Source of the DNA: Bradyrhizobium rifense
Lineage (GTDB): Bacteria; Pseudomonadota; Alphaproteobacteria; Rhizobiales; Xanthobacteraceae
NCBI RefSeq assembly: GCF_008123425.1
Contig: NZ_VSSS01000008.1
Span: 62,001-126,000 of the forward strand
DNA length: 64,000 nt
Direction of reading: 5' to 3'
A program made the translations under genes and the position numbers. The notes under the pieces are model-generated. The model worked only from the letters and a program-made list of their open reading frames with translations, was not told the DNA's origin and made no database searches. Shown here piece after piece: positions 9,157-17,731 of the stretch; position 1 is the stretch's first letter, and each line of letters starts with the position of its first letter.

Positions 9157-9402
9157 ATGAACAGAAATGTACCCTTTGCAATCATCTTCCTGATCGCGAT
9201 GGTCTGCGTTGCCATTGTTCTGATGCTCTGGGCCATGGAAGGAACCAGCAGCGGACGACGGGAGTTCCAGGCCTCCGACACGCCGCGAAGCGCATATACA
9301 CAATCCAATGCAAGCCCCGTTCCAGCGGTCCCGGCACCCGATAACGATACCCGTGCCGACAGCGCCAGGGGCAGCAGCGATCCCCAAAACAAAAGCCGGT
9401 AG
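9157..9402 (+). CDS. small single-pass membrane protein
   Basis: 81 aa. ATG 9157 (MNRNVPFAIIFLIAM) is preferred because GAAGGAG lies at spacing ~8; the longer frame has none. Residues 6-25 form one membrane helix. The rest is a Ser/Pro/Ala-rich, probably periplasmic, low-complexity tail (ASPVPAVPAPDND) without cysteines. No family is recognised. A FixK-type box lies upstream, so it may belong to the same low-oxygen group as its neighbours. Confidence 0.65.
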   Translation: MNRNVPFAIIFLIAMVCVAIVLMLWAMEGTSSGRREFQASDTPRSAYTQSNASPVPAVPAPDNDTRADSARGSSDPQNKSR

Positions 9403-9455
9403 CGAGGTGGATCCACCCCTGGTCCGCTGAGCAACATCGTCCGTGCTATGCGCCT

Positions 9456-11030
9456 TCAGGACCATGGCCCCTGTACGGCGGAAGCATTCCAGGGAAAGCC
9501 TCGCGGCGCGTGCTGTGCCGTCAGCCACTGGTCGGTAGTAAAAGCCTCGATGGCCCAAGAGCCGTTGAACCGGCCGATGCCGGAGTTCTTCTCGCCGCCG
9601 AACGGACAGGTCGGCAAATCGATGACAGGCTGATCATTGACATGGGCCATACCGACTTGCATTCGCTGGGCAAAGTGCATGCCCCGGTGCACGTCGCGCG
9701 TGAACACGGCGCCGCTTAAGCCAAAACTCGTTTCATTGGCTACAGCCAACGCTTCCTCGGCATTGCCGACTCGGAGGATCGGCGCCACCGGCCCGAATAT
9801 TTCCTCTGCCGCAAGTTCCATTTGGTTAGTAACGTTCACGAAGATATGCGGGGGCAATACCGATCCGTTCGGCTCGCCCCCGAGCATCTGCTTCGCGCCG
9901 TCTTCGCGGGCGCGGCCAATGCGTTCCATCAACTTGCGAAGCTGCGAGTTGTTGATGATCGGGCCGACCATGGTGTCACCGTCGCTTGGATCGCCGATTT
10001 TCAGCCTCGCGACCCGCGCGGCGAAGCGCTCGACGAACGTGTGATAAACAGCCTCCTCGACAATGATGCGGTTAATAGCGATGCAGATCTGGCCCTGGTG
10101 CAGAAACTTGCCGAACACTGCGGCCTCGATGGCCTGATCCAGATCGGCGTCCGCGAGCACAACGAAGGGAGCATTGCCACCGAGCTCCAGATCGACACGC
10201 TTGATGATCGGCGCCTTCGCCGCAAGTTCCGCGATGTTGCGGCCGACCGGCGTCGAGCCGGTAAACGAAACCACCCTCGGAACGGGATGACTGACGAAAG
10301 CGTCACCGATTTCGCTGCCCGCGCCGACCACGACGTTGAGGAGTCCCGCCGGCAGGCCGGCTTCCTCGAAAATTTTCGCCAACAGTAATCCCCCTGTCAC
10401 CGGCGTATCGCTCGCCGGCTTCACCACGACGGCATTTCCTACCGCCAGTGCCGGCGCGATGGTGCGGTTGCTCAGGTGCAGCGGCCAGTTCCACGGACTG
10501 ATCGCGCCGACGACGCCGACCGGTTTGCGCCACACCTGACTTTCCTTGCCCGGAATGTCGGACTGAATGATGCGGCTTTCGACGGCATGCGGCACCGAGG
10601 TGGCCCACAGCATGACGGTATGAGTCACTTCCCACTCGAGGTTCGCCTTGAGCCGCGTGCTGCCGGATTCGCTTATCAGCCAATCGGCGATTTCGCCGCG
10701 GCGGGCTTCCATGATCTCTGCCGCCCGGCGAAGTACGTGCGCTCGGACGGGCGGTGCCGAGGCAGCCCACTCCACTTGAGCCTTGGCACCCCCTGCAAAT
10801 GCCGCATCAAGATCGCTGCGATCGGCCTGCTTGATTTCGAGGAGGACGTCGTCGGTATAAGGATTTGTGTCAACCAACCTGCTTTCTGCCCGGCCGTGGC
10901 GCCAGTCGCCAGCGATCGGAAGCAGTTCGAAGCGATCATAAGGTTGCAGGTCTATCGTTTGAATTTTTGCGCCAGGCTGTTCTGTGGCTTCGCCTCGATC
11001 GGAATTCCGTTTGGCTGTACGCGCGACCAT
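9456..11030 (-). CDS. NAD(P)-dependent aldehyde dehydrogenase
   Basis: 524 aa. ATG 11030 has AAGGGG six bases upstream; an alternative ATG at 11036 overlaps that site. The ALDH superfamily marks are complete: ISPWNWPLHL, VVKPASDTPVTG, FTGSTPVGRNIAELA, the catalytic general base in LELGGNAPFVVL, and the nucleophilic cysteine in HQGQICIAINRI. The C-terminal ELAAEEIFGPVAPIL and PFGGEKNSGIGR are also present. It resembles the benzaldehyde/vanillin-type branch, but the substrate cannot be fixed from sequence. An N-terminal extension of ~35 residues (Lys/Arg-rich) is unusual. A FixK-like box lies 54 bp upstream of the start, so micro-oxic induction is likely. Confidence 0.92.
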   Translation of the reverse strand: MVARTAKRNSDRGEATEQPGAKIQTIDLQPYDRFELLPIAGDWRHGRAESRLVDTNPYTDDVLLEIKQADRSDLDAAFAGGAKAQVEWAASAPPVRAHVLRRAAEIMEARRGEIADWLISESGSTRLKANLEWEVTHTVMLWATSVPHAVESRIIQSDIPGKESQVWRKPVGVVGAISPWNWPLHLSNRTIAPALAVGNAVVVKPASDTPVTGGLLLAKIFEEAGLPAGLLNVVVGAGSEIGDAFVSHPVPRVVSFTGSTPVGRNIAELAAKAPIIKRVDLELGGNAPFVVLADADLDQAIEAAVFGKFLHQGQICIAINRIIVEEAVYHTFVERFAARVARLKIGDPSDGDTMVGPIINNSQLRKLMERIGRAREDGAKQMLGGEPNGSVLPPHIFVNVTNQMELAAEEIFGPVAPILRVGNAEEALAVANETSFGLSGAVFTRDVHRGMHFAQRMQVGMAHVNDQPVIDLPTCPFGGEKNSGIGRFNGSWAIEAFTTDQWLTAQHAPRGFPWNASAVQGPWS

Positions 11031-11083
11031 GTCCATCCCCTTACCAGGTTGGCTTTCGTAACCGACGATGACGATGCTCCACC

Positions 11084-11097
11084 TTGAGGGCCGTCAA
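11084..11097. promoter_or_regulatory. FNR/FixK2-type box (TTGAGGGCCGTCAA)
   Basis: TTGA-N6-TCAA centred ~60 bp upstream of the aldehyde dehydrogenase start at 11030 (minus strand). Confidence 0.6.
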
Positions 11098-11187
11098 CGT
11101 AATCGTCGGATCATGCGCCATCAGTTGGTCTCGCTTAGGACGGGCATTGCCCACGCCTTTACAGCCCACCTGCAGCGCGGCATGGCA

Positions 11188-11496
11188 TCAATAAAATCTC
11201 GGGATCGAACCTCCGTGCGGCGTCGGCCGATCCGACAAGTCAAACATGATTTCATCAACGTAACACCAGCCCCAGCCTTCGGGCGGATCATAGGCTTCAA
11301 TGATCGGGTGATTGGTTGCATGAAAATGCTTCGTTGCGTGGCGGTTGGGCGATTGATCACAGCAACCGACATGACCGCAGGTTCGGCAGACGCGCAGATG
11401 CAGCCACGGATCGCCCAGTTGCAGGCATTCTTCGCACCCAAGGGCACTGGGAACAACGTCGCGAATTCCCGCCAAATGCCTGCAGCCTTGTGCCAT
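11188..11496 (-). CDS. UBP-type zinc finger protein
   Basis: 102 aa. After a short variable N-terminus it has the zinc-finger UBP (ZnF_UBP) pattern: GCEECLQLGD, WLHLRVCRTCGHVGCCD, then a histidine cluster (RHATKHFHATNHPI) and the conserved Trp/Tyr end EGWGWCYVDEIMFDL. In eukaryotes the fold binds the free C-terminus of ubiquitin; bacterial stand-alone versions have no settled role. The start ATG at 11496 is the first in frame. A FixK-like box lies 57 bp upstream, between this gene and the divergent CDF transporter. Confidence 0.85.
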   Translation of the reverse strand: MAQGCRHLAGIRDVVPSALGCEECLQLGDPWLHLRVCRTCGHVGCCDQSPNRHATKHFHATNHPIIEAYDPPEGWGWCYVDEIMFDLSDRPTPHGGSIPRFY

Positions 11497-11552
11497 TCCA
11501 TACTCAATGTCTGCTCTACTTGTAGCATAGCGTGCGGGCCGGCTGGACGGCC

Positions 11553-11566
11553 TTGACGGTCGTCAA
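11553..11566. promoter_or_regulatory. FNR/FixK2-type box in a divergent promoter (TTGACGGTCGTCAA)
   Basis: TTGA-N6-TCAA, one base from perfect symmetry in the spacer. It lies 57 bp from the UBP zinc-finger start (minus) and 110 bp from the CDF transporter start (plus) and could serve both. Confidence 0.6.
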
Positions 11567-11675
11567 CTTTCCAGTGCTTCTGCCTTTCGAGGCAGCAGAT
11601 CGTGCTTATGGGTCTCAATGAGAAGCCCAATACTGGAACTGTCGCCGCGCAAACCCGTTTCACTCACGATCAATC

Positions 11676-12641
11676 ATGGCCGCCAGCACCTCGCCAAAAT
11701 CAGAGAAGGTCGTCTACGTTGCCGTTGTGGGCAATCTGCTGGTGGCCCTTACCAAGCTAACGGCAGCCCTGCTGACCGGCAGCTCTTCCATGCTCAGCGA
11801 AAGCGCGCATTCTTTTGTCGATACCGGCAACGAGGCATTGCTGCTTTATGGTTATTACCGGTCGCGCCGGGCACCAGATCGAACTCACCCATTAGGCTAT
11901 GGTAGGGAACTCTATTTTTGGAGCTTTGTGGTCGCGCTGCTGCTCTTCGCACTTGGGGCTGGAGTGTCTGTCTACGAAGGGATCACACATATTGCGGCGC
12001 CTTCTAATATTGAAAACATAGTCGTCAACTACATCGTTCTTGCGCTTTCGGCCGCATTCGAAGGCACGTCTTGGTATATCGCGCTCATTACGTTCCGTGC
12101 CGTCAAGGGCGATCTCAGCTACTGGGACGCCATCAGGCGCAGCAAAGACCCGCCTTCTTTCATGGTCCTTCTGGAAGACACGGCCGCGCTAATGGGCATC
12201 TCGATCGCGGCCCTCGGCATCTTCCTTGCGGATCGCCTGCAAATTCCGTCTATCGATGGCGTCGCCTCGATTCTGATCGGCAGCATTCTGGCGATCATGG
12301 CGTTGATCCTGGCGCGAGAGAACAAGGAGCTGTTGATCGGCGAGCGCGCCGATGAAGCAATCAGCACCTCGATACTTGAGCTTGCGGCAAGTCAGCCGGG
12401 AGTGGAGGGCGCAAACGGCGCGCTCACTGTGCATCTTGCGCCGGACCAGATTGTTGTGACACTGAGCCTCGAATTTTCGGATGATCTGCGCACGCCAGAA
12501 ATCGAGCAATGTGTAGAGTCGCTTGAGCGCCGCATTCGGGAGAAGCATCCTGAAGTCGTTTCCGTTTTTGTCAAACCGCAGACAGCCCGAGCCTTCCGGT
12601 CCTCCCGCAAGGCCAGATTCGCTGAACGGCTCCGGCCCTAA
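11676..12641 (+). CDS. cation diffusion facilitator (CDF) family transporter
   Basis: 321 aa with about six membrane helices (residues ~12-215) and a cytoplasmic C-terminal domain. Helix 2 has SESAHSFVDTGNEALL with the metal-site H/D pair; HPLGYGRELYFWSF follows, as in CDF members. Helix 5 has LLEDTAALMGI, where the usual H-x3-D is E-D, which points to a manganese/iron-type or altered metal preference. The C-terminal part (GVEGANGALTVHLAPDQIVV, SLEFSDDLRTPEIEQ) is the ferredoxin-like dimerisation domain. It should export divalent metal against protons. It is divergent from the UBP zinc-finger gene and probably shares its FixK-like box. Confidence 0.9.
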   Translation: MAASTSPKSEKVVYVAVVGNLLVALTKLTAALLTGSSSMLSESAHSFVDTGNEALLLYGYYRSRRAPDRTHPLGYGRELYFWSFVVALLLFALGAGVSVYEGITHIAAPSNIENIVVNYIVLALSAAFEGTSWYIALITFRAVKGDLSYWDAIRRSKDPPSFMVLLEDTAALMGISIAALGIFLADRLQIPSIDGVASILIGSILAIMALILARENKELLIGERADEAISTSILELAASQPGVEGANGALTVHLAPDQIVVTLSLEFSDDLRTPEIEQCVESLERRIREKHPEVVSVFVKPQTARAFRSSRKARFAERLRP

Positions 12642-13061
12642 CCTTGAACGAAGAGCGAAGGTCCGCTTGAGCCAAAAACCGGGACTCGACCCGCTCCCTC
12701 CCCGTCCGTTCTACCGCAAAAGGCGGCTATCGGTGGCTGGCGCCATTAGGACACCGCGCATTCACGAACCACCGCCTATGGACTCGCAGGGCTCCATCAG
12801 GCTTCGAACCGAAGGCGAGTATCGTCCAGTTGCCTCCGCGACGCGGCTACGTGCCGCCGGACCAGCGAGTCGGCGAGCAGGCTCGATTCCCTCTCGAGGA
12901 GATCGCTTAAGTAGTTGCGGCTGAGCGGAGGGTGATCTCGCATGAATTCATTGCGATTTTGGATTTCCTCAGCACGCGGGTGCCAGTTCGCGGTGTTGTG
13001 GCCGAAACACCAATCTCGCTTGAGGCGGCGTCCATTTTTGATGACCGATAGCAGCTCGTGC

Positions 13062-13316
13062 TCAGATGCTGGGCGCGAAGCAGTGCGCGAATACTGGACG
13101 CGCCAGAGGACCATAGTCAGTCCGCACGTCGAGCCTGTAAGCTTTCATCGAACTGCGGATGGCGCGATCATCGCGGAAGTCCGGCAGTCAGTCCGCGATC
13201 TCGAAGGCAGGCCCCTTCAGGGACAGACGCACCGGTTTAAAGAGAAGACGATCGGGCACGTTTTCCCTCTTCGAGAGGGCAAGGTGGGTCGCTTTGACAT
13301 ACAGGATGCTCCCTAG
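13062..13316 (+). pseudogene. SnoaL/NTF2-like protein, N-terminus lost
   Basis: The frame reads REYWTRQRTIVSPHVEPVSF, ADGAIIAEVRQSVRDLEGRPL and HRFKEKTIGHVFPLREGKVGRFDIQDA. This is the second half of a SnoaL-like/NTF2-fold ketosteroid-isomerase-type protein. The first ~40 residues in frame are unlike the family, and the normal start region is not visible, so it is probably inactive. Confidence 0.6.
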
Positions 13317-13328
13317 AGCAGATTCCGA

Positions 13329-13490
13329 TCAGGTTGAACTGTATCCTGCGGCCATGAAGTAGTTGGCGCATTCGGTAGGGGTGAATGCTCTGTAGGCGTC
13401 GGCGATTGCGGCTTCGAGTGTGTCGACGGTCCTGGCTGCGGCTTTGCGCAGGCTCGATTTGAATTTGGCAATAGAACCCTAAACTTGTTT
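13329..13490 (-). mobile_element. IS630-family transposase C-terminal fragment
   Basis: The minus strand reads IAKFKSSLRKAAARTVDTLE, AAIADAYRAFTPTECANYFMAAGYSST then TGA. This is the typical tail of rhizobial IS630-type transposases. The catalytic DDE region and terminal repeats are not visible upstream (13490-13900), so only a fossil remains. Confidence 0.75.
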
Positions 13491-14745
13491 TCGATCCGAA
13501 ACACTAGGGGCAAATGCGATTCCTGAGAGGACGTTGTCCGGCACGATGGAAACAGTGCCAGCGTCGCGGAGCCACCGCCGCACTGCCTAGCCTGCTTGAG
13601 GTGCGCGCATAAAGAGCAGTCAGCGACGGACTACACAATGACGTCCGAGGTCCGCTCGGGCCGCCTTCGAGAATAGTTGCGGATATCGACCTACCAAGTG
13701 AATGAAGCTGAGCTCCCTGCCGTAGATCGGCGCGGGATTGCTGACTGCCGGAATCATCGAGAAATTTGGTGAGCTATGTTTCCTATGCTGTTTAGGGAAA
13801 TCCCTTCACGACAAACTTAGAATGAACAGCCGATGTTCGTTGGAAGGGAATCAGTGTGATTGCGTTTGGTCGCCCCGCGCGGCTCACTAACGGCAGGAAT
13901 ACCTCCTCGACAATCTCCTTAATCGCGTCATCCGACAAGGGCTGGAAGGATCATGAGGATTTCATGGCGTGCAAGGTACCGTCGGAAGCGACACAATCCG
14001 CGGGGTGAGGCGGATAGAAGTGATTTCTCGACGTTCAATCGCACGCCCGAGAATGGCTTGCATGGTTCGTCAAGTTGCTCCCTCAGATGGGCTCTCATGT
14101 CCGAGAAGTTGGAATGCCTGTCAGCCAAGTCCTTCTGCATATAAAAAAACAACCTAACCATCTCTGGTCGGGCAAGATCGACAATCGGCGATGCAGTAGG
14201 CAGAGTTCCTCGCGGATGCTTCCGAGATTGGGCACGACGATTGGATTCTTGCCGGCGAACTGGCGGTGCATGCGAACCCCGCCGACGCCTTTTCTTCGTA
14301 CGAACGGATAACATGACCTTTCATGCAAGCGAAAAGCGCTCGCCAACAAGGGCAGGAGCCTGCTTATGCCCCGTACACAGGAAGAACTCGATGCCCGCAA
14401 CGCCGCGCTTGCAGTGATGCAAGCTTCCGGGAAGGCTCCGCCGTGCGCACCTCAATTCAGGCAAGCGCGCAACTCGCTGAGGCTACCCGACTACGGCGAT
14501 GGTCCTACGGCGTCACACTAGCCGCGTGGCAACGTGCAAGCTGTGCGGCCGTTAACTCATAGGTTCAGCCAAATGCCGGATATCCGGTGGAAATCCGTTG
14601 GCCGCGGGCTGTTGGCGGCCTTCTTCGCTTACGGACCTTCTGGTCAAACAATCCAGGTTGAGCCCGATCTTGCGGGCACGCAGAGTCTAACAGACAACTG
14701 AGAACGTCGCTCCGCCGCCAAGCTCCGACCGTGAGTAAAAGCCTC
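13491..14745. other. gene-poor stretch beside an IS630 fossil
   Basis: About 1.25 kb without a convincing gene. A minus-strand frame around 13928-14314 (PEMVRLFFYMQKDLADRHSN) might be old coding sequence, but I cannot assign it. Confidence 0.4.
14366..14521 (+). CDS. possible 51-aa small protein
   Basis: ATG 14366 follows AGGAG at 14353-14357 with good spacing. The product begins MPRTQEELDARNAALAVMQA and ends GDGPTASH. The first 20 residues look helical and charged; no family is recognised. Composition and ribosome site favour it slightly over chance. Confidence 0.35.
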   Translation: MPRTQEELDARNAALAVMQASGKAPPCAPQFRQARNSLRLPDYGDGPTASH

Positions 14746-14892
14746 TCAGTGAGATAATATTTTCTCAAGAAATAGTTGCGCACGATCGGACCGGGATTGC
14801 CGATTTCCGAAAAACGGTCCCGTCGGACAATCTTCCACTACGTCGCCCTTGTCCATGAAGACCGCGCGGCTGGCGACGCGGCGCGCAAAGCC
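14746..14892 (-). pseudogene. amino-acid ABC transporter ATPase, C-terminal fragment
   Basis: The minus strand reads GFARRVASRAVFMDKGDVVE, then FFGNRQSRSDRAQLFLEKIL and a stop. This is the C-terminal end of a GlnQ/HisP-type ATPase (H-loop exit, D-loop helix and the F-F-x-N-P type tail). Everything upstream is replaced by the cydB end, so it is a remnant. Confidence 0.6.
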
Positions 14893-14938
14893 CCATCCTG
14901 CCACTCGCGGCCAGGTCTCGATGTCTCGCGGTCCCTTC

Positions 14939-15943
14939 TTAGTGACCGTAACCGGTCTGATCGGTCGTTTTGCCGCGAAATACCCAGTAGGCGAAGGCGA
15001 AGTACGCCAGGATGAGTGGCACAATCACTGCAGTGCCGGCTCCGACGAAGGCGAGCGTCGGCGGGGACGACGCCGCCTGCCACAATGTCGCGGTGTAAGG
15101 CACTGCGTAAGGCCATATACTGATGCCGAGCCCGAGGAACGCCAGCAGAAACAGCAAGACCGCCAGCAGAAAAGGTAGCCAGTCGCGAGTGTCGGAAATC
15201 GCGCGCCAGGCGCAGAACGCGACACCCGCCGTCACGATCGGGACCGGTGAAAGATAGGCGATGTTGGGCCAGCTAAACCAACGCGTCGCGATCCGAGGAA
15301 AGGCGAGCGGCGTCCAAATGCTGACGATCGCGATGAACGCGAGCGTCAAAGGCAAGCTGATACGGGCAGCGAGACGGCCATAATGCGCGGTGGTGCCACT
15401 GCTCTTGAAGATGAGCCAAGTGGCTCCAAGCATTGCGTAAGCCGCAAGTAAGCCCGCCCCACAGATCACCGCGAAGACACTCAAGAATCCGAAGGTGCTG
15501 CCGCGAAAGGATCCATCTGCGACAGGAATTCCCTTGATGAAGGCGCCCAGCACGATGCCTTGGCAGAACGTCGCGAGCGTCGATCCACCGATGAATGCCA
15601 GGTCCCAAAGCCACCGGAAGCGCCTCGAGCGAAAACGAAATTCGAAGGCGATGCCGCGGAACACCAGCGCGAACAGCATGATCATCAGCGGCAGGTAAAA
15701 TGCCGGTAGCAAGGTCGCGTATGCGAGAGGAAACGCTGCGATCAACAGAGTGCCGCCGAGAACCAGCCAGGTTTCGTTCCCGTCCCAGAAGGGGGCAATC
15801 GAGTTGATCATAGCGGCACGTTCCGCCTCGCCAGGCGCAAAGACAACCAGGATGCCGATGCCCAGATCAAACCCATCCATCACGACATACATGATGACGC
15901 TGAACACGACCGCGAGCCCGAGGAGAACAGGGAGCCAGTCCAT
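14939..15943 (-). CDS. cydB: cyanide-insensitive/bd-type quinol oxidase subunit II
   Basis: 334 aa membrane protein with about eight to nine helices, beginning MDWLPVLLGLAVVFSVIMYVVMDGFDLGIG, the standard CydB/CioB opening. ETWLVLGGTLLIAAFPLAYA, AFEFRFRS and the later hydrophobic pairs fit subunit II of bd-type terminal oxidases. It stabilises subunit I and forms the second half of the heterodimer that reduces oxygen with quinol in the inner membrane. It starts 3 bp after the cydA stop and is the last gene of a six-gene minus-strand operon with a FixK-like box at its head. No CydX-like short ORF follows. Confidence 0.93.
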   Translation of the reverse strand: MDWLPVLLGLAVVFSVIMYVVMDGFDLGIGILVVFAPGEAERAAMINSIAPFWDGNETWLVLGGTLLIAAFPLAYATLLPAFYLPLMIMLFALVFRGIAFEFRFRSRRFRWLWDLAFIGGSTLATFCQGIVLGAFIKGIPVADGSFRGSTFGFLSVFAVICGAGLLAAYAMLGATWLIFKSSGTTAHYGRLAARISLPLTLAFIAIVSIWTPLAFPRIATRWFSWPNIAYLSPVPIVTAGVAFCAWRAISDTRDWLPFLLAVLLFLLAFLGLGISIWPYAVPYTATLWQAASSPPTLAFVGAGTAVIVPLILAYFAFAYWVFRGKTTDQTGYGH

Positions 15944-15946
15944 CGC

Positions 15947-17329
15947 CTACTCCCCAGCCTGACCGGCCGGGGCGGATACCAGGCCGGGCTGTACCGCCGC
16001 AGGTTGTTCCGCGGCTTCGTCGATTGGACCCCGCAGCACGGTCCGAATGGCGTAAAACAAGAAGGCGATCAGCAATGCTATATAGACTAGGATGAACAGC
16101 GCAAATGATCCCGCGACGGCCGATGCCACGACAGGCGAGACAGCATCCGCGGTACGGAAGTGACCATAGACGACGTAAGGCTGCCGCCCGACCTCCGTTA
16201 CGATCCAACCACAAAGTACCGCCAGAAACGGCAATGGGCTCGAACAGACGCAAGCAAAATGAAACAAGGGCGCCTCGTCGAGGCGCCTTCGCCACATTAG
16301 CCAGCCGCCTGCGAGAACCAGCACCAGCATCAAGAACCACAGTCCGACCATTATGCGGAAGGCGAAGAACACGTAAGGCACGTGTGGACGCTCCTGCGGG
16401 GAGACCGACGTCAACCCGGGCACCAGCCCGTTCCAGTCGTGGGTAAGGATTAGACTGCCGAGCCCCGGGACGGCGAGTTCGTAGTCGTTGCGCTCGTTAG
16501 CAACGTCCGGCCAGGCGAACAGAACGAGGTGTTGGCCCCGGCGCGTCTGCCAATCGCCTTCCATGGCCGCAACCTTGATAGGCTGATATTGGAAAGAGTT
16601 TCGGCCGTGCAAGTCGCCCAAGACGCCCTGAACCGGAACCAGAACCAGTGCGATCGACAGGGCAACGGAAAGTCCCGTCTGAGCAAATTCTTGATGGCTC
16701 CGCCGCCACAAATAGAACCCGCACACACCGATGACGACAAACGTGCCGGAGAGATAGGCGGCCGTTACCATGTGGAAGTACCGATAAGGCAAGGACGGGG
16801 TGAAGATCGCATCCATCCAACTCACCAGCGCGAACTTGCCGTCGGCTTCGAGTCGGAACCCGGCGGGCGTCTGCATCCAGCTATTCGCGGCCAAAATCCA
16901 GAATGCGCTGATGACCGCACCGAGGGCAACAGCAAGGCACGAAACGAAATGAAGTCGAGGGCTCACCCGGTTCATGCCGAACAGCATCACTCCGACAAAG
17001 CCGGCTTCAAGGAAGAACGCCGTCAGCACTTCGTAGGTGAAGAACGGCCCAATGACGTTCGCGGTCCGCTCAGCAAAGACGCTCCAGTTGGTGCCGATCT
17101 GATAAGACATGACCACCCCGGTCACCACGCCCATGGCGAACCCGAGGGCAAACAGGTGAACCCAAAAGCGCAGCAGAGCGCGATAGACCGGCCGCCCGGT
17201 GCGCAGCCAGCCTACGCTGATGATGACGATGAACCCGGAGAGGCCGATTGTGTAGGCCGGCCACAGAATGTGAAACCCGATTGTGAAGGCGAACTGCGCG
17301 CGTGAAAGGAGTAGGGCTGATCCGGTCAT
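15947..17329 (-). CDS. cydA: cyanide-insensitive/bd-type quinol oxidase subunit I
   Basis: 460 aa from ATG 17329 (MTGSALLLSRAQFAFTIGFH). The open frame extends further upstream but the extension is not family-like. The haem b595 ligand helix appears in the SRAQFAFTIGFHILW start and the b558 region in VMSYQIGTNWSVF and EAGFVGVMLFG. The Q-loop is short (GLVPGLTSVSPQERPHVP), which marks the CioA branch that is poorly inhibited by cyanide. The quinol motif GRQPW near residue 380 is GRQPY here, an unusual Trp-to-Tyr change. It should oxidise quinol and reduce oxygen at low oxygen tension. Confidence 0.93.
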   Translation of the reverse strand: MTGSALLLSRAQFAFTIGFHILWPAYTIGLSGFIVIISVGWLRTGRPVYRALLRFWVHLFALGFAMGVVTGVVMSYQIGTNWSVFAERTANVIGPFFTYEVLTAFFLEAGFVGVMLFGMNRVSPRLHFVSCLAVALGAVISAFWILAANSWMQTPAGFRLEADGKFALVSWMDAIFTPSLPYRYFHMVTAAYLSGTFVVIGVCGFYLWRRSHQEFAQTGLSVALSIALVLVPVQGVLGDLHGRNSFQYQPIKVAAMEGDWQTRRGQHLVLFAWPDVANERNDYELAVPGLGSLILTHDWNGLVPGLTSVSPQERPHVPYVFFAFRIMVGLWFLMLVLVLAGGWLMWRRRLDEAPLFHFACVCSSPLPFLAVLCGWIVTEVGRQPYVVYGHFRTADAVSPVVASAVAGSFALFILVYIALLIAFLFYAIRTVLRGPIDEAAEQPAAVQPGLVSAPAGQAGE

Positions 17330-17393
17330 CGAAAGGCCTATGGATTTGCGCGCCGCCCAGTGGTTATCAGCCTCCGCCCGATCCTCGCAGACT

Positions 17394-17729
17394 TCACTGG
17401 CGTTTCGCGCCCAGCACGATCCGGGAATGATGACAGACGTCGACCGGTTGCTCTTCGGTTCGTCCATCCTGAAACACTGCCCGCATCTGATAGTTGCAAT
17501 TCGTCTCTGTAAACTCCCGGATCGAAGTGGACTTTCCGGGCGGAAGCGGACCGTGCCCGAGCTTGTTCTCGCCCCATTCGGCAGTGCCGTTCGGCTTGAT
17601 GTCCAGCTCCTTGACTGCGGTTTCGGTGCGGTTTTCGACTTCGATCTGCGGATTGAGGGGCGCCTGGGCCCATGCAGAAGGAAGCACCAACGCGAAGATG
17701 GTGAGGAGGACGCCCAGTTTCGCAATCAT
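17394..17729 (-). CDS. small exported protein within the oxidase operon
   Basis: 111 aa. Signal peptide at residues 1-22 (MIAKLGVLLTIFALVLPSAWAQ). The mature part is a single beta-rich domain (IEVENRTETAVKELDIKPNG, GHGPLPPGKSTSIREFTETN) with two cysteines that could form a disulfide (NCNYQM and VDVCHHS). I do not recognise a named family. It lies 2 bp after the cytochrome c stop and 64 bp before cydA, so it is co-transcribed and probably acts in the periplasm with the dehydrogenase/cytochrome part. Confidence 0.75.
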   Translation of the reverse strand: MIAKLGVLLTIFALVLPSAWAQAPLNPQIEVENRTETAVKELDIKPNGTAEWGENKLGHGPLPPGKSTSIREFTETNCNYQMRAVFQDGRTEEQPVDVCHHSRIVLGAKRQ

Positions 17730-17731
17730 GG

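Noticed and set aside
9510..10388. Plus-strand ORFs (69-188 aa) inside the aldehyde dehydrogenase
   Set aside because: They are antisense frames of a gene with complete ALDH motifs; high GC keeps the opposite frame open.
12797..13114. Minus-strand ORF of 105 aa opposite the SnoaL remnant
   Set aside because: Charged helical sequence (LSRNYLSDLLERESSLLADS) looks plausible, but there is no ribosome site, no family match, and it overlaps a family-like frame on the other strand.
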